From NCBI GenBank assembly GCA_964526835.1, contig CAZGMK010000014.1, forward strand, positions 1-64,000: a stretch of 64,000 nucleotides of DNA, in the 5' to 3' direction. Shown in pieces: positions 35,528 through 43,823 of the stretch. Each line of letters starts with the position of its first letter. The first letter of the stretch is position 1. Source of the DNA: DAOSXA01 sp964526835. GTDB lineage: Bacteria; Zixibacteria; MSB-5A5; GN15; FEB-12. The translations under genes and the position numbers were made by a program. The notes below the pieces were generated by a model, which did no database searches, was not told the DNA's origin, and worked only from the letters and a program-made list of their open reading frames with translations.

Positions 35528-38470
35528 CTAGCGGTAACCGAATACCTCGGCGTATATGATCAGCAAAATCAGCGACAGGCCGATCAGCAGCGCAATGCCG
35601 CCGAACCAGCGCCCGGCCCTGACCAGCAGCGGGTGAGGCGGCTGATCGAGGTGCTTGCGAATGTCGCGTGATTTCATGAGCTCTTCATATTCTCTGGGAC
35701 GGTCTTCCTTCAGCTCTTCCAAAGGCACTCGACCGGTGAAGATAACAGTGTCCATCGGGAATTTGTCGGGACGGAAGTGCGTATTGAAGAAGTGTACGGT
35801 GAAGATGAACGCGGTCGCCAGGAGGGCTTCGTCGGAGTGGACTATCGTCGCCACATTGATGATCCAGCCGGGAAGGAACCGGGTGAAGAACTCCGGGAAC
35901 CAAAGCATCAGGCCGGTCGTACCGATAATGGTCACGCCCCAGAAGACTGCGAAGTAGTCGAATTTCTCCCAGTACGTCCAGCGTCCGTACCTGGGGCGCT
36001 CGCCGATGCCCAGGAACCATTTGATGGTCTGGCCGGCCTCGCGCAGGTCGTTGCGATTGGGCAGCATTGAGTGCCTGGTATCGAACAGTATCTGCCGCCA
36101 GCTCTTGCGTTCGCGTCGCTTGGAACGGAACAGATCGAAGATGTGGATAAAGAAATAGGCAAAGGTGATGATGGCGCAGACACGATGTATGTATCCGGCG
36201 GACTCGAAGCCGCCCAGTACCCCGGACAGCCACTGGGCCCAGCCCAGATAGGAGAATTTCAGCGTCATGCCGGTGATCGCCAGTCCCAGGAAGCTGACGA
36301 TGACCATGATGTGGAGTACACTATGCAACGGTTTGAAGCGACGATACTGCCGCTTGCCGTAGAGTGACCGCCGCAACTGGCGATGGTGACGCATGATCTG
36401 GAACGAACGGGGCAACCACATGAGGGTGTGGGCGCCCGCCACAATCAGGGTGCCCACCAGCAGCGTCGTCATGAACCAGAAGGTGTAGTATAGGATGGGA
36501 TACTTGACGCGATCGTGGTGAGTGGCGTGAGTCAGGTAGCCGGCGAAATTGCGATGCGAGCCCTTGTGGCACTGCCCGCAGGTCTCGACTATGTTCTGGC
36601 GCGATAGCTTCGAGCTGGGGTTGTCCGGCGGCAGAATGTTGTGCGAACCGTGGCAATCGTAACACTGGGCGGCCGCGGCATAACCGAGCTTGGAGACCTT
36701 GCCGTGGAAGGTCTCGAAGTACGACTCGGTCACATCGGGGTGGCAGCCGCCGCATTGCTCGCGGATCTCCATACGGAAGTCGGTCACATCCGATCTCAGA
36801 ATCCGGTGCGAGGCGTGGCAGTCGTTGCAGACAGGCAATTTCTCGGCCTGTTCGTCCGACACCTGCGGCGAATGGATGCTGGTGCGGAAGCTGTTGTAAA
36901 TGCCATTGTGACACTCGGCGCAGGTTCGAGCGATGTTGTCGCGGTGGACAGTTGAGGCGGTATCCTCCGCCGGCAGAACATGGTGGGCGGTATGGCAGTC
37001 GGTGCACATGGCGGTGACTATCAGACCGCTTTCCATCAATCCCTTGCCGTGGATGCTCATTTCGTATTCAGCCGCCATGTCTCGATCGTCCTCGGTGCGG
37101 CGTTTGGCGGCCGGCCGGCCGGATCGGTGACATTCGGCGCAGAGGGCGGGAACGTTCCGAGGGAACGTCGGCGAAGCTTCGTCCCGGTGAGGAAGGATGC
37201 CGTGGGCGCCATGGCAGTCGGTGCATTCCGGAGCATCGGGGTCGCCGCGATCGACCAGTTTCCCGTGGGTGCTGGTGGCGTAGGTAACGACGATATCACT
37301 GTGGCAAATCGAGCAATCGACCTCTCCGGTTACGGTAGCGCAGGGGCGATCGTGTCCCGGTGTGGCCCCGGTATGGCACTGGGCGCAGGTGACGCCGCTG
37401 TGAGCGGAGCCGTGCAGGAGGGTCGTGTCGACATGCATCGAGACTGTCTGACCATCCTTGATCCCGGTCAGGTTCGGGCTGTTGTGGCACTGGAGGCACT
37501 CCGAGTCGGACATGCCCTCCTGGTAGACAACCCGACGAATCTTGTGTGGCTCGTGGCAATCCACGCACACCGGTACCTTGTCGGGCTCCTTCTGCCAGAG
37601 CTCACCGCGAATCACCTTGCGATGGACCTCCTCGATCAGGCCGTGACACTGCTCGCAGGTCCGGCCGACATTATTGCGGTGGATCGATGATTCCGGGTCG
37701 GTGTGAGCGCGGACATTATGGGCGGTATGGCAATCGGAACAGACAGCCGTAACGATCAGCCCCTGGTTGTACAACCCGTGACCATGAATCGACTGTGAGT
37801 AATGAAACAGAATGCTGTCGACCGGGATATCGTAGCGCCGGGTGACTTCGGTCCCCTCCTTGTGACATTCCCCGCACATGAAGGGGATATTGAAGCGGGC
37901 TACTCGCGATTGAGCCGACCGCGCGGTGCGGATGTTGTGCCCGCCGTGGCAATCCCAGCATCGAGGGGCCAGCTCGGCGCCCCGGGCGACTTCTACTCCA
38001 TGCAGCGAATGGGCGTATTCCTCAGCGATGTCAGCGTGACAGCCCGAACAGTCGATGCCGGCCCCCCCCACTTCCGAGTCACCGGGCGGCTGGACATAAT
38101 GGTAGCCGTGACAATCCTGGCACCGCGCCTGGTCGCCATGGACACTCTCGTCGAGCCCCTCGGCCTCATGGCACATGATGCACTCTGGCTTCTCGAGGTC
38201 CTCGTCATGGGGGTAATCCTCGTTGCCGGCCAGGTCCTGGTGGCAGTCGATACACTCCATGCCCGCATGAACCGAGCCGGGCACATGTTCGGGATCGACA
38301 TAGACGGAGATTACTTCGCCGTCCGGCACCAGCCCTTCGATGTCCTCGTCTTCATGGCAGGACAGACAAGTCTCGGTGTCGTCCTGGGCCCGGCTTGTGC
38401 CCCCGGAAAGACACACCGACCCGATCAGGGCTATCAAAATGATCAGGATTGTCGGGGGTCGAAGCCGCAT
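35528..38470 (-). CDS. 21-CxxCH c-type cytochrome fused to a membrane cytochrome b
   Basis: ATG 38470 was chosen because it begins a signal peptide (MRLRPPTILIILIALIGSVC); a longer frame to 38527 lies in the intercistronic stem-loop. I count 21 CxxCH motifs in the first 690 residues, mostly spaced as NrfB/NapC-like CxDCHGxHxI units. The last motif is CGQCH. About six membrane segments follow (for example YYTFWFMTTLLVGTLIVAG, LHSVLHIMVIVSFLGLAIT and KFDYFAVFWGVTIIGTTGL), with conserved His residues for b-hemes. The fusion matches the layout of CbcL but with more c-hemes. It probably oxidises menaquinol and passes electrons along a periplasmic heme wire to the MtrA-like cytochrome. Confidence 0.9.
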   Translation of the reverse strand: MRLRPPTILIILIALIGSVCLSGGTSRAQDDTETCLSCHEDEDIEGLVPDGEVISVYVDPEHVPGSVHAGMECIDCHQDLAGNEDYPHDEDLEKPECIMCHEAEGLDESVHGDQARCQDCHGYHYVQPPGDSEVGGAGIDCSGCHADIAEEYAHSLHGVEVARGAELAPRCWDCHGGHNIRTARSAQSRVARFNIPFMCGECHKEGTEVTRRYDIPVDSILFHYSQSIHGHGLYNQGLIVTAVCSDCHTAHNVRAHTDPESSIHRNNVGRTCEQCHGLIEEVHRKVIRGELWQKEPDKVPVCVDCHEPHKIRRVVYQEGMSDSECLQCHNSPNLTGIKDGQTVSMHVDTTLLHGSAHSGVTCAQCHTGATPGHDRPCATVTGEVDCSICHSDIVVTYATSTHGKLVDRGDPDAPECTDCHGAHGILPHRDEASPTFPRNVPALCAECHRSGRPAAKRRTEDDRDMAAEYEMSIHGKGLMESGLIVTAMCTDCHTAHHVLPAEDTASTVHRDNIARTCAECHNGIYNSFRTSIHSPQVSDEQAEKLPVCNDCHASHRILRSDVTDFRMEIREQCGGCHPDVTESYFETFHGKVSKLGYAAAAQCYDCHGSHNILPPDNPSSKLSRQNIVETCGQCHKGSHRNFAGYLTHATHHDRVKYPILYYTFWFMTTLLVGTLIVAGAHTLMWLPRSFQIMRHHRQLRRSLYGKRQYRRFKPLHSVLHIMVIVSFLGLAITGMTLKFSYLGWAQWLSGVLGGFESAGYIHRVCAIITFAYFFIHIFDLFRSKRRERKSWRQILFDTRHSMLPNRNDLREAGQTIKWFLGIGERPRYGRWTYWEKFDYFAVFWGVTIIGTTGLMLWFPEFFTRFLPGWIINVATIVHSDEALLATAFIFTVHFFNTHFRPDKFPMDTVIFTGRVPLEELKEDRPREYEELMKSRDIRKHLDQPPHPLLVRAGRWFGGIALLIGLSLILLIIYAEVFGYR

Positions 38471-38531
38471 CTCAAAAGGACCTACGCTCGCGCCTGAATC
38501 GATCGTGAACAATTTCACATCCGTCATTGAA

Positions 38532-38559
38532 GGGTCGGGTCACATCTGTGACCCGACCC
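38532..38559. other. Perfect intercistronic stem-loop in the cytochrome operon
   Basis: A 12-bp perfect stem (GGGTCGGGTCAC with GTGACCCGACCC) closes a four-base loop between the barrel gene and the 21-heme gene. No T-run follows on the minus strand, so it is more likely an mRNA processing or stabilising element than a terminator. Confidence 0.6.
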
Positions 38560-38592
38560 CAGTGTCGGAAAAGCGATCTGATCAATCAACTA

Positions 38593-40812
38593 TTATAATC
38601 CGAGCCTGACACCTCCTCGAACAACCATCATCGAGCCGGATTGAACGCCGTAAACAGAGCCCGCATTGTCTGTCAGGTCGGCGTAGTCGGCATCCGCGGT
38701 TATGGTGACCCGCGGGCCGATCACGTATTCGGCGCCGAATGACAGCCTCAGGATTTCGTAGTCAATGTCCGAATAGGCCGTAATCGGCGTGAAATTGTAA
38801 CTGAAATGATGCAAATCGCCGCTGGGATGCTGATCGTTGATCAGGCGCGACCGAAGCTCATTCTCGTCGAACTCAACCGACTCGAAGGCCGCCTCGGACA
38901 TGTTGTAGTCGACCGTGCCGGTCAGGCGCAGCTTCTGGGTGGCCATGAAACTGGCCGTGAAGTAGATGTTATGGGCCCTGGTTTCGTGATCGGCCATGGT
39001 ATAGGCGGAGCCGTAATGACGGGCGTAATATGTAGTATCACCGGAGACATCCACGATGTCTGTAAAGAGGTGACCAGCTCACCCGTCGAAGAGGGCGACA
39101 GTAACAGGACCTCTCGAGTCGTAGCTATAGTAGTTGTAACCGCCGGTCATGGTCCAGCGCGTACTCGGCGTCAGGGTCAGGCTGGCATGCGGCTGCAGCA
39201 GCGTGTGCTCGACATCGAGGGAGTCCAGTTCGCTGTTCTTATCGTAGCGGTACTTCAAGCCCAGCGTCAGGCTGGTCTTGAGATTCGGCCGCCAGTTGGA
39301 TTGCCAGGTGATCTCGTGAAGGTCGGTCGGCGCGGTCGTGATATCCTGATAGCGGAAGTCCTCTCGCTCATGGTAGAAGATGAACTTGAAGCTCCGCGCC
39401 AGGGAATCGCGGACCGACTCCTCGAAAAGGCCCCGTCCGCTGATGTATGGATCGGACGTCTTCTCGAACCGGTACTTAACTCGCGACGAGTACCGCAACC
39501 CCTTGCGGTAATTCAGCTTCGCCTGGCCTATAAAGGTGCCGGAGGTAGTCCCGTCACCAACCACCGGATAGTCCCTTCGATCCACATTGTGATAGCCGAC
39601 CAGCCCCGAGACTGTCCAGCGTGAGCCAACGCGGGAAATCAACTCTGCTGTCCCTTTGACTTCATTGCGATCGAGCGAGGAATACCTTACGCCTCCGAAG
39701 ATCGGGCGGGACGATGCCGGCCCTCCGCGACCCTCGCGATATGTAATGCTGTCCAGCACCGGGTCATCGGCCTCCAGTTTCTTCGCCTCCAGACGGGCCA
39801 GTAATCGAGCGCGCCTGCCCACGGGAAGGCTGTAGTGTACTGCGCCGAAGATGCCCGTAGCCTCGATTCCGGAATAGTCATTCTTCGTCTGGTTGTAGAC
39901 CAGGGAGGAATTCAACCGGCCCGACCCCAGCTTGCCATTGACGCGCAGCTTATGAGCATGCTTGCGGGTTTCGGGATACACCCCGATAGCAACGGTCGTG
40001 TCGGCATAGCGCTGACGAGAGTCGAACTCATCATGGTCGAAGCTGTTGTCGGCCGGATGGCGCGCCGAGTCGAAGTACGCCGTGGCCCTGGGCGCCTCCG
40101 AGACGAACTCGCGATACCCGAACGAGTAGCCGAAGGTGAAGTCGGAGGCATCGGCCTGGACACCAGCCTCGACCGAGTTGGTGCTCTGGTTCACCTCGAC
40201 TGTTTGAGAAGTCAGATGACAGGAGAAGCAATGGCTGGAACTGATCTTCTGCTCCTCGCCTTTCTTGACAATGGATCGATGGGCCGCCCAGAGCCGGACG
40301 TTGTTCTTGCGCGAGAGCAGGACCTGCAGCTTCGAGAGCACTTCGTGACGGTTGTAGTTATAGTCAGCATCGGGGTCCAGTATCTCGTGAGTCAGGGTCT
40401 TGCCGCCGTAGCTGTCGCTCTCCGGGAAGTACTCGCGGGCCGACATATTGGCCAGCAGGTCCTGTCCCTTATGGTGGATGAGCGACCGGTACTGAATGCT
40501 CCCCGAAAACACGTCGCCGACCGCTCCCGACAACCGTCCGAAGATATTTTGGTCGTCGTAGTAGTGACCGAGCAGTTCAAAGTAGCCGTGCTCGGTCCGA
40601 CTGAATGAGTATAGTTTGCCTTCCGGCAGTAGCTCGGTGTTGCCGAGGTTGTATTCACCGACCTTCTTGGTGTAGTCGGTGAAGTCGGTATAGTGGGTTC
40701 CCAGCCACAACCACGTCGTGCGTGTGGGCAGGTCGTCGTCTTGTCCGATAGCAATGCCTGAGGCCAGCAGGAGCATCACGCCGGACACCAATAGTAGTCT
40801 TGATAGTCTCAT
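38593..40812 (-). CDS. MtrB/PioB-like outer-membrane barrel, interrupted by one TGA
   Basis: The frame runs 739 codons from ATG 40812 (AGGAGG seven bases upstream) to TAA at 38593, broken only by TGA at 39079-39081 (codon 578). The halves are in the same frame and both have barrel-like alternating strands (for example YFELLGHYYDD, LTLGLKYRYD, LRLTGTVDYN). After a signal peptide the protein carries one CxxCH, CFSCH, at 40216-40230. Proteins of the MtrB/PioB family form the sheath that holds a decaheme cytochrome in the outer membrane; its place just after the MtrA-like gene supports this. The TGA falls in LFDG-stop-AGHLF. Either it is a nonsense mutation, a base error or a read-through codon. 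Confidence 0.82.
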
Positions 40813-40823
40813 GGCATTCCCTC

Positions 40824-41768
40824 CTATCTGGTCAGGCTCTTGCCCGAGGTTGAGATCGCCTGGCTGGGCAAGTCGCTGCCGTGCACTTCACTATGGCATT
40901 GCGTGCACCTAGTCAGCATACCCTCTTTCCACGAATCGGGATGCGAGCTTCCTGTGCGGGATAAATCCGCAGGGATCGCAGGCCATTCACCATCGGGGGC
41001 CTCCACTCCGGCGTGGAAGTGCATCGGGTGGCAGTTCAGGCAGAGTGTCGGTTCCTGCACGATCAACAGGTTGTCGGCGACTGAACCGTGGGGAGTGTGA
41101 CACAGGTTGCAGTCCTCGTTGACCGGAGCATGCTCGCTCATGAACGGCCCCTCCTTCTCAGCGTGGCAGCCCAGGCAAAGCTCTCGAGAGGAACTGTTGA
41201 GCGTCAACCGGCCATCGCCGCCGTGAACGCCGTGGCAATCATCGCAACTGATGCCGCCCTCTCGTATCGGGTGATGGCTCGGCATGAAAGTCATCGCCCG
41301 GATGTCGCTGTGGCAATCATAGCAGACCTGCGGGGAGGGCTTCTTGACGGATTGATCGAAACTACCGTGAATCGTATGGCAATCCGAGCAGGAAACGTCC
41401 GACGAGTTGTGGGCCGAGAACGCCCAATCGTCGAACTGATGCCCCTGGTGACAACTCAGGCAAAGCGCCTGGGCGCTGAACTGATCGGTCCTGGCCGGAT
41501 TGATTATCTGTCCCGGATCGCCGCCGGATTCGACATGCGCCAGGCCGTTGCCATGACATGCTTCGCAGCCATGTTCCCCGCCGTGGGCGAAATAGGTACC
41601 GTGGGGCGTGGTCTCAAACGACTCGGTCACCTCATCGTGACAGTCGGCGCACATCTCATTCGGCAGACCTGCCGAGACCGATGCCGGCGCTAAGAACAGC
41701 GCCATCGATACCACGAACCAGGGCATCCATTGTGCGCCCGGCAGTTGGTCTTTAACTCTTCTCAGCAT
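40824..41768 (-). CDS. Decaheme c-type cytochrome, MtrA/DmsE-like
   Basis: The 314-residue protein has a signal peptide and ten CxxCH motifs (CADCH, CEACH, CLSCH, CSDCH, CYDCH, CDDCH, CLGCH, CNLCH, CLNCH and CTQCH). This is the number and size of MtrA and DmsE, which sit in the periplasm and extend through the outer-membrane barrel. Repeats such as CDDCHGVHG and CNLCHTPHGS are typical. It lies 11 bases upstream of the MtrB-like gene and overlaps the TetR stop by seven bases, so it is translated from the same message. No separate extracellular decaheme (MtrC/OmcA) gene is seen in the window. Terminal electron acceptor is not identifiable. Confidence 0.93.
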   Translation of the reverse strand: MLRRVKDQLPGAQWMPWFVVSMALFLAPASVSAGLPNEMCADCHDEVTESFETTPHGTYFAHGGEHGCEACHGNGLAHVESGGDPGQIINPARTDQFSAQALCLSCHQGHQFDDWAFSAHNSSDVSCSDCHTIHGSFDQSVKKPSPQVCYDCHSDIRAMTFMPSHHPIREGGISCDDCHGVHGGDGRLTLNSSSRELCLGCHAEKEGPFMSEHAPVNEDCNLCHTPHGSVADNLLIVQEPTLCLNCHPMHFHAGVEAPDGEWPAIPADLSRTGSSHPDSWKEGMLTRCTQCHSEVHGSDLPSQAISTSGKSLTR

Positions 41769-42442
41769 CCTTCCTCACTTTCCCTTGAGTTACTCCGAAC
41801 TCGTTTGCTATTGCGGATTCTCTCTTCCTTCTCTCCTGCGGTGGGTCTCCCGCGCAGGCCTGATGCGAAGATCGGGATGTTGTTGGCGACAATTTCATCA
41901 GGATGGCAGCGGATTCCCTGAAAACGTCTCCAGAAGGTAGTGCACGCGACGCAGTCAAACAGCATGCCGACAAAGCAGCGGGCGGTGATCAGGCTGTCGA
42001 CCCTGCGTACCCGCCCGGATTCCATCAGCCGGTCGAGTCGCGTTTTGAGAAAGTCGACATAGGGCTGCCGTACCAGGCGGAATACCTGGGCCGCCTTGTT
42101 GTGCTGTGTCAGGGTGGCGTAGAGCAGCAACCGATAGGGCTCGCGATGCTTGTCGAAGAACTCAAGGATGTGTTCGGCCAGTCGCTCCAGCAGCAGATCG
42201 AGATTATCCTCGCCGTCGAGTGCGGCGAATACCCGCTCGTGATCCAATCGCTCTCCCAGCGCATCCAGAACCGCCTCGTAGATGGATTCCTTGGACCCGA
42301 AGTATCGATAGAGGGCGGGCTCGCTGATTTCACAGGCCCGGGCCAAGTCCCTGATAGTGACACCATCGAAGCCGTGGCTGCTGAACAGACGAGTAGCCTG
42401 CCGCACGATCTGGTTCCTTCTGGTATCGCCTTGCTTTGTCAT
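41762..42442 (-). CDS. TetR-family repressor, first gene of the cytochrome operon
   Basis: The 226-residue protein has an N-terminal TetR HTH domain with RRNQIVRQATRLFSSHGFDG, VTIRDLARACEISEPALYRYFGSK and a variable C-terminal ligand domain. ATG 42442 was chosen over a GTG at 42469, since the latter falls inside the operator-like palindrome at 42458-42473. The stop overlaps the decaheme cytochrome start by seven bases, so it is cotranscribed with the conduit genes. It probably represses its own operon; the inducer is unknown. A redox or metal signal is a guess only. Confidence 0.88.
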   Translation of the reverse strand: MTKQGDTRRNQIVRQATRLFSSHGFDGVTIRDLARACEISEPALYRYFGSKESIYEAVLDALGERLDHERVFAALDGEDNLDLLLERLAEHILEFFDKHREPYRLLLYATLTQHNKAAQVFRLVRQPYVDFLKTRLDRLMESGRVRRVDSLITARCFVGMLFDCVACTTFWRRFQGIRCHPDEIVANNIPIFASGLRGRPTAGEKEERIRNSKRVRSNSRESEEGC

Positions 42443-42457
42443 GGTTGTGTCATCAAT

Positions 42458-42473
42458 GTTAACGATCACTAAC
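42458..42473. promoter_or_regulatory. Candidate TetR operator upstream of the cytochrome operon
   Basis: GTTAACGATCACTAAC is an imperfect 16-base palindrome (12 of 16 positions symmetrical) centred 23 bases before the TetR ATG. Size and position suit an autoregulatory operator; binding is inferred. Confidence 0.45.
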
Positions 42474-42576
42474 TAACAAGGCCGGGCTGTGCTGGCAAGC
42501 GAAAAATGCTCCCGGGCGGGTTTTTTCCTGGCGCCATGTCAGAGCACATGCGGCGGATGATATCCCCGCCCGAACC

Positions 42577-42597
42577 ACGCCCTTACGGGCGCACTAC
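42577..42597 (-). repeat. Second GTAG-preceded hairpin of REP type
   Basis: Read on the minus strand, GTAG is followed by two bases and a CGCCC/GGGCG stem with a GTAA loop. A related CGCC/GGCG hairpin lies nearby at about 42615-42628. The GTAG element is the hallmark of RAYT-linked REPs. Confidence 0.4.
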
Positions 42598-42753
42598 AAG
42601 CCGGTTCGTAATCCCGCCGTAAGGCGTTCTTGGCTGGTGTATTGGCTGGTATACTGGGCGCCGCGCTCAGACTCGTTTGAGCCCGACCCGGTCCACACCA
42701 GCCACCCCGGAATACGGCTCCACCACATGTCAGATTGAGCACAGGATGTTCTT

Positions 42754-43005
42754 GTAGGTCAGGACCCTTGCGGTCCTGACGTTGGACTCTAATCGTCTTC
42801 GGCAGTCAGGCGATGCGGATTGATCGGTGAGACGGCGTCTCTTCCCAATATCGAGCCCAACGAAGAATGTAGCCGTCGCGACCACCAATCCCGTGAGTCC
42901 GAGGAGTGTGTTCAATTCTGCGCTAGTCATGGTACAGCTCTACTGCCTGCGCACAGCGCTATGTGAATTGCGGTTGCTGTCAGGACCACAAGGGTCCTGA
43001 CCTAC
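42754..43005. repeat. REPIN-like inverted pair of REP elements
   Basis: GTAG plus a perfect 9-bp stem GTCAGGACC/GGTCCTGAC with a five-base loop occurs at 42754-42780 on the plus strand. An almost identical copy lies at 42979-43005 on the minus strand. The second ends 13 bases from the RAYT stop. GTAG next to a stem-loop is the target recognised by REP-associated transposases. Confidence 0.75.
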
Positions 43006-43018
43006 AATTGGTTTCATT

Positions 43019-43519
43019 CTATTCACCGAAGTCGCCATCGAACTCCATATCCTCGCGCAGACCCCATGAGCAATCGTAGTAGCCACGCGCCACCCACTGA
43101 CGATAACTGCTAAGCGGGTAATCGAGCGGGCTGTGGGCCAGGCCATGTCTGACAGGGTTGTAGTGGATGTAATCCAAATGCCGGGCATAGTCATCTTCGT
43201 CCCGGATGATATGATCCCAGAAGCGGTGCTGCCAGAGGCGCCCGCTAGTCAAACCGCGGCGACTTCGATACAGCCCAGAGTACTTCTGCTTGAATAGATG
43301 AACGATGTTGGAAACAGACAGCTGTTCCGGCACGACCAATGCATGTAGATGATCTGGAAGTACAGCCCATGCATCGACGCGTATTCCACTTGAAAGCAGT
43401 CGTCGATAGGACTCGATCAGCAGTCGTTTTGTGCTAGTGAGAAGCGGCTGACGATCGTGGGTCACGCACGTCACGAATACAGGCCGTCCCGTTGGGTCAT
43501 ATCGACGCAGATTGGACAT
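43019..43519 (-). CDS. REP-associated tyrosine transposase (RAYT)
   Basis: The 166-residue product begins MSNLRRYDPTGRPVFVTCVT and has the HUH motif in VLPDHLHALVVPE near residue 50. The catalytic Tyr is in YIHYNPVRHGL near residue 125, and a typical ending, SSYRQWVARGYYD, follows. This is the IS200/IS605-like Y1 transposase class that acts on REP sequences. Length is normal. A longer frame to 43738 overlaps the DUF6485 gene and was not used. Adjacent REP elements at 42754-43005 are the likely substrate. It is a domesticated-type single-copy transposase, not flanked by full insertion-sequence ends. Confidence 0.88.
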   Translation of the reverse strand: MSNLRRYDPTGRPVFVTCVTHDRQPLLTSTKRLLIESYRRLLSSGIRVDAWAVLPDHLHALVVPEQLSVSNIVHLFKQKYSGLYRSRRGLTSGRLWQHRFWDHIIRDEDDYARHLDYIHYNPVRHGLAHSPLDYPLSSYRQWVARGYYDCSWGLREDMEFDGDFGE

Positions 43520-43587
43520 GTAAGAGGATACACAATGGCATCCGCAGCATACAAGTCTTGAATCACATAAGCTGTCGGTCGCCCTAC

Positions 43588-43791
43588 CTACACCTTCCCC
43601 GAAGTCACCAACCGGGCGAAATGCTCGAACGAACGATCGTAGCTCCGCTCGGCATCCTCCGGGAAGACACACGCCGGCAGTTGCCGGCTCTTCAAATGAT
43701 AGGCCACACAATCGCAGCACATCCCCTTGCGGGCGCAAGGTTCGTAGGTGCAGTTACAGCGGCTCAGATTCTCTTCCTTCTTGCACTCCAT
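43588..43791 (-). CDS. DUF6485 family cysteine-rich small protein
   Basis: ATG 43791 follows GGAGG by five bases; the upstream part of the frame lies in the radical SAM gene. The 67-residue product starts MECKKEENLSRCNCTYEPC and contains ARKGMCCDCVAYHLK and QLPACVFPEDAERSYDRS, matching DUF6485 as I know it. It has eight cysteines, so metal binding is likely. It lies 32 bases after the radical SAM gene on the same strand. Function unknown. Confidence 0.8.
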   Translation of the reverse strand: MECKKEENLSRCNCTYEPCARKGMCCDCVAYHLKSRQLPACVFPEDAERSYDRSFEHFARLVTSGKV

Positions 43792-43823
43792 AGGGCCCTC
43801 CGTAAAATGAAAGCAGTGTGATG

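Larger units (their letters stand above)
42443..43018. other. Intergenic region with palindromic repeats
   Basis: It holds the TetR operator, two small REP-like hairpins near 42577-42628 and the REPIN-like pair at 42754-43005. A 66-codon frame at 42730-42930 is not supported because its C-terminal part is the repeat. Confidence 0.55.

Noticed and set aside
42730..42930. 66-codon small membrane protein on the minus strand
   Set aside because: Its last third is made of the REP hairpin, no ribosome site precedes it, and its hydrophobic N terminus alone is weak evidence.
43520..43738. Longer start for the RAYT gene
   Set aside because: The extra 73 residues read through the DUF6485 gene in another frame; the N terminus at 43519 matches the family.
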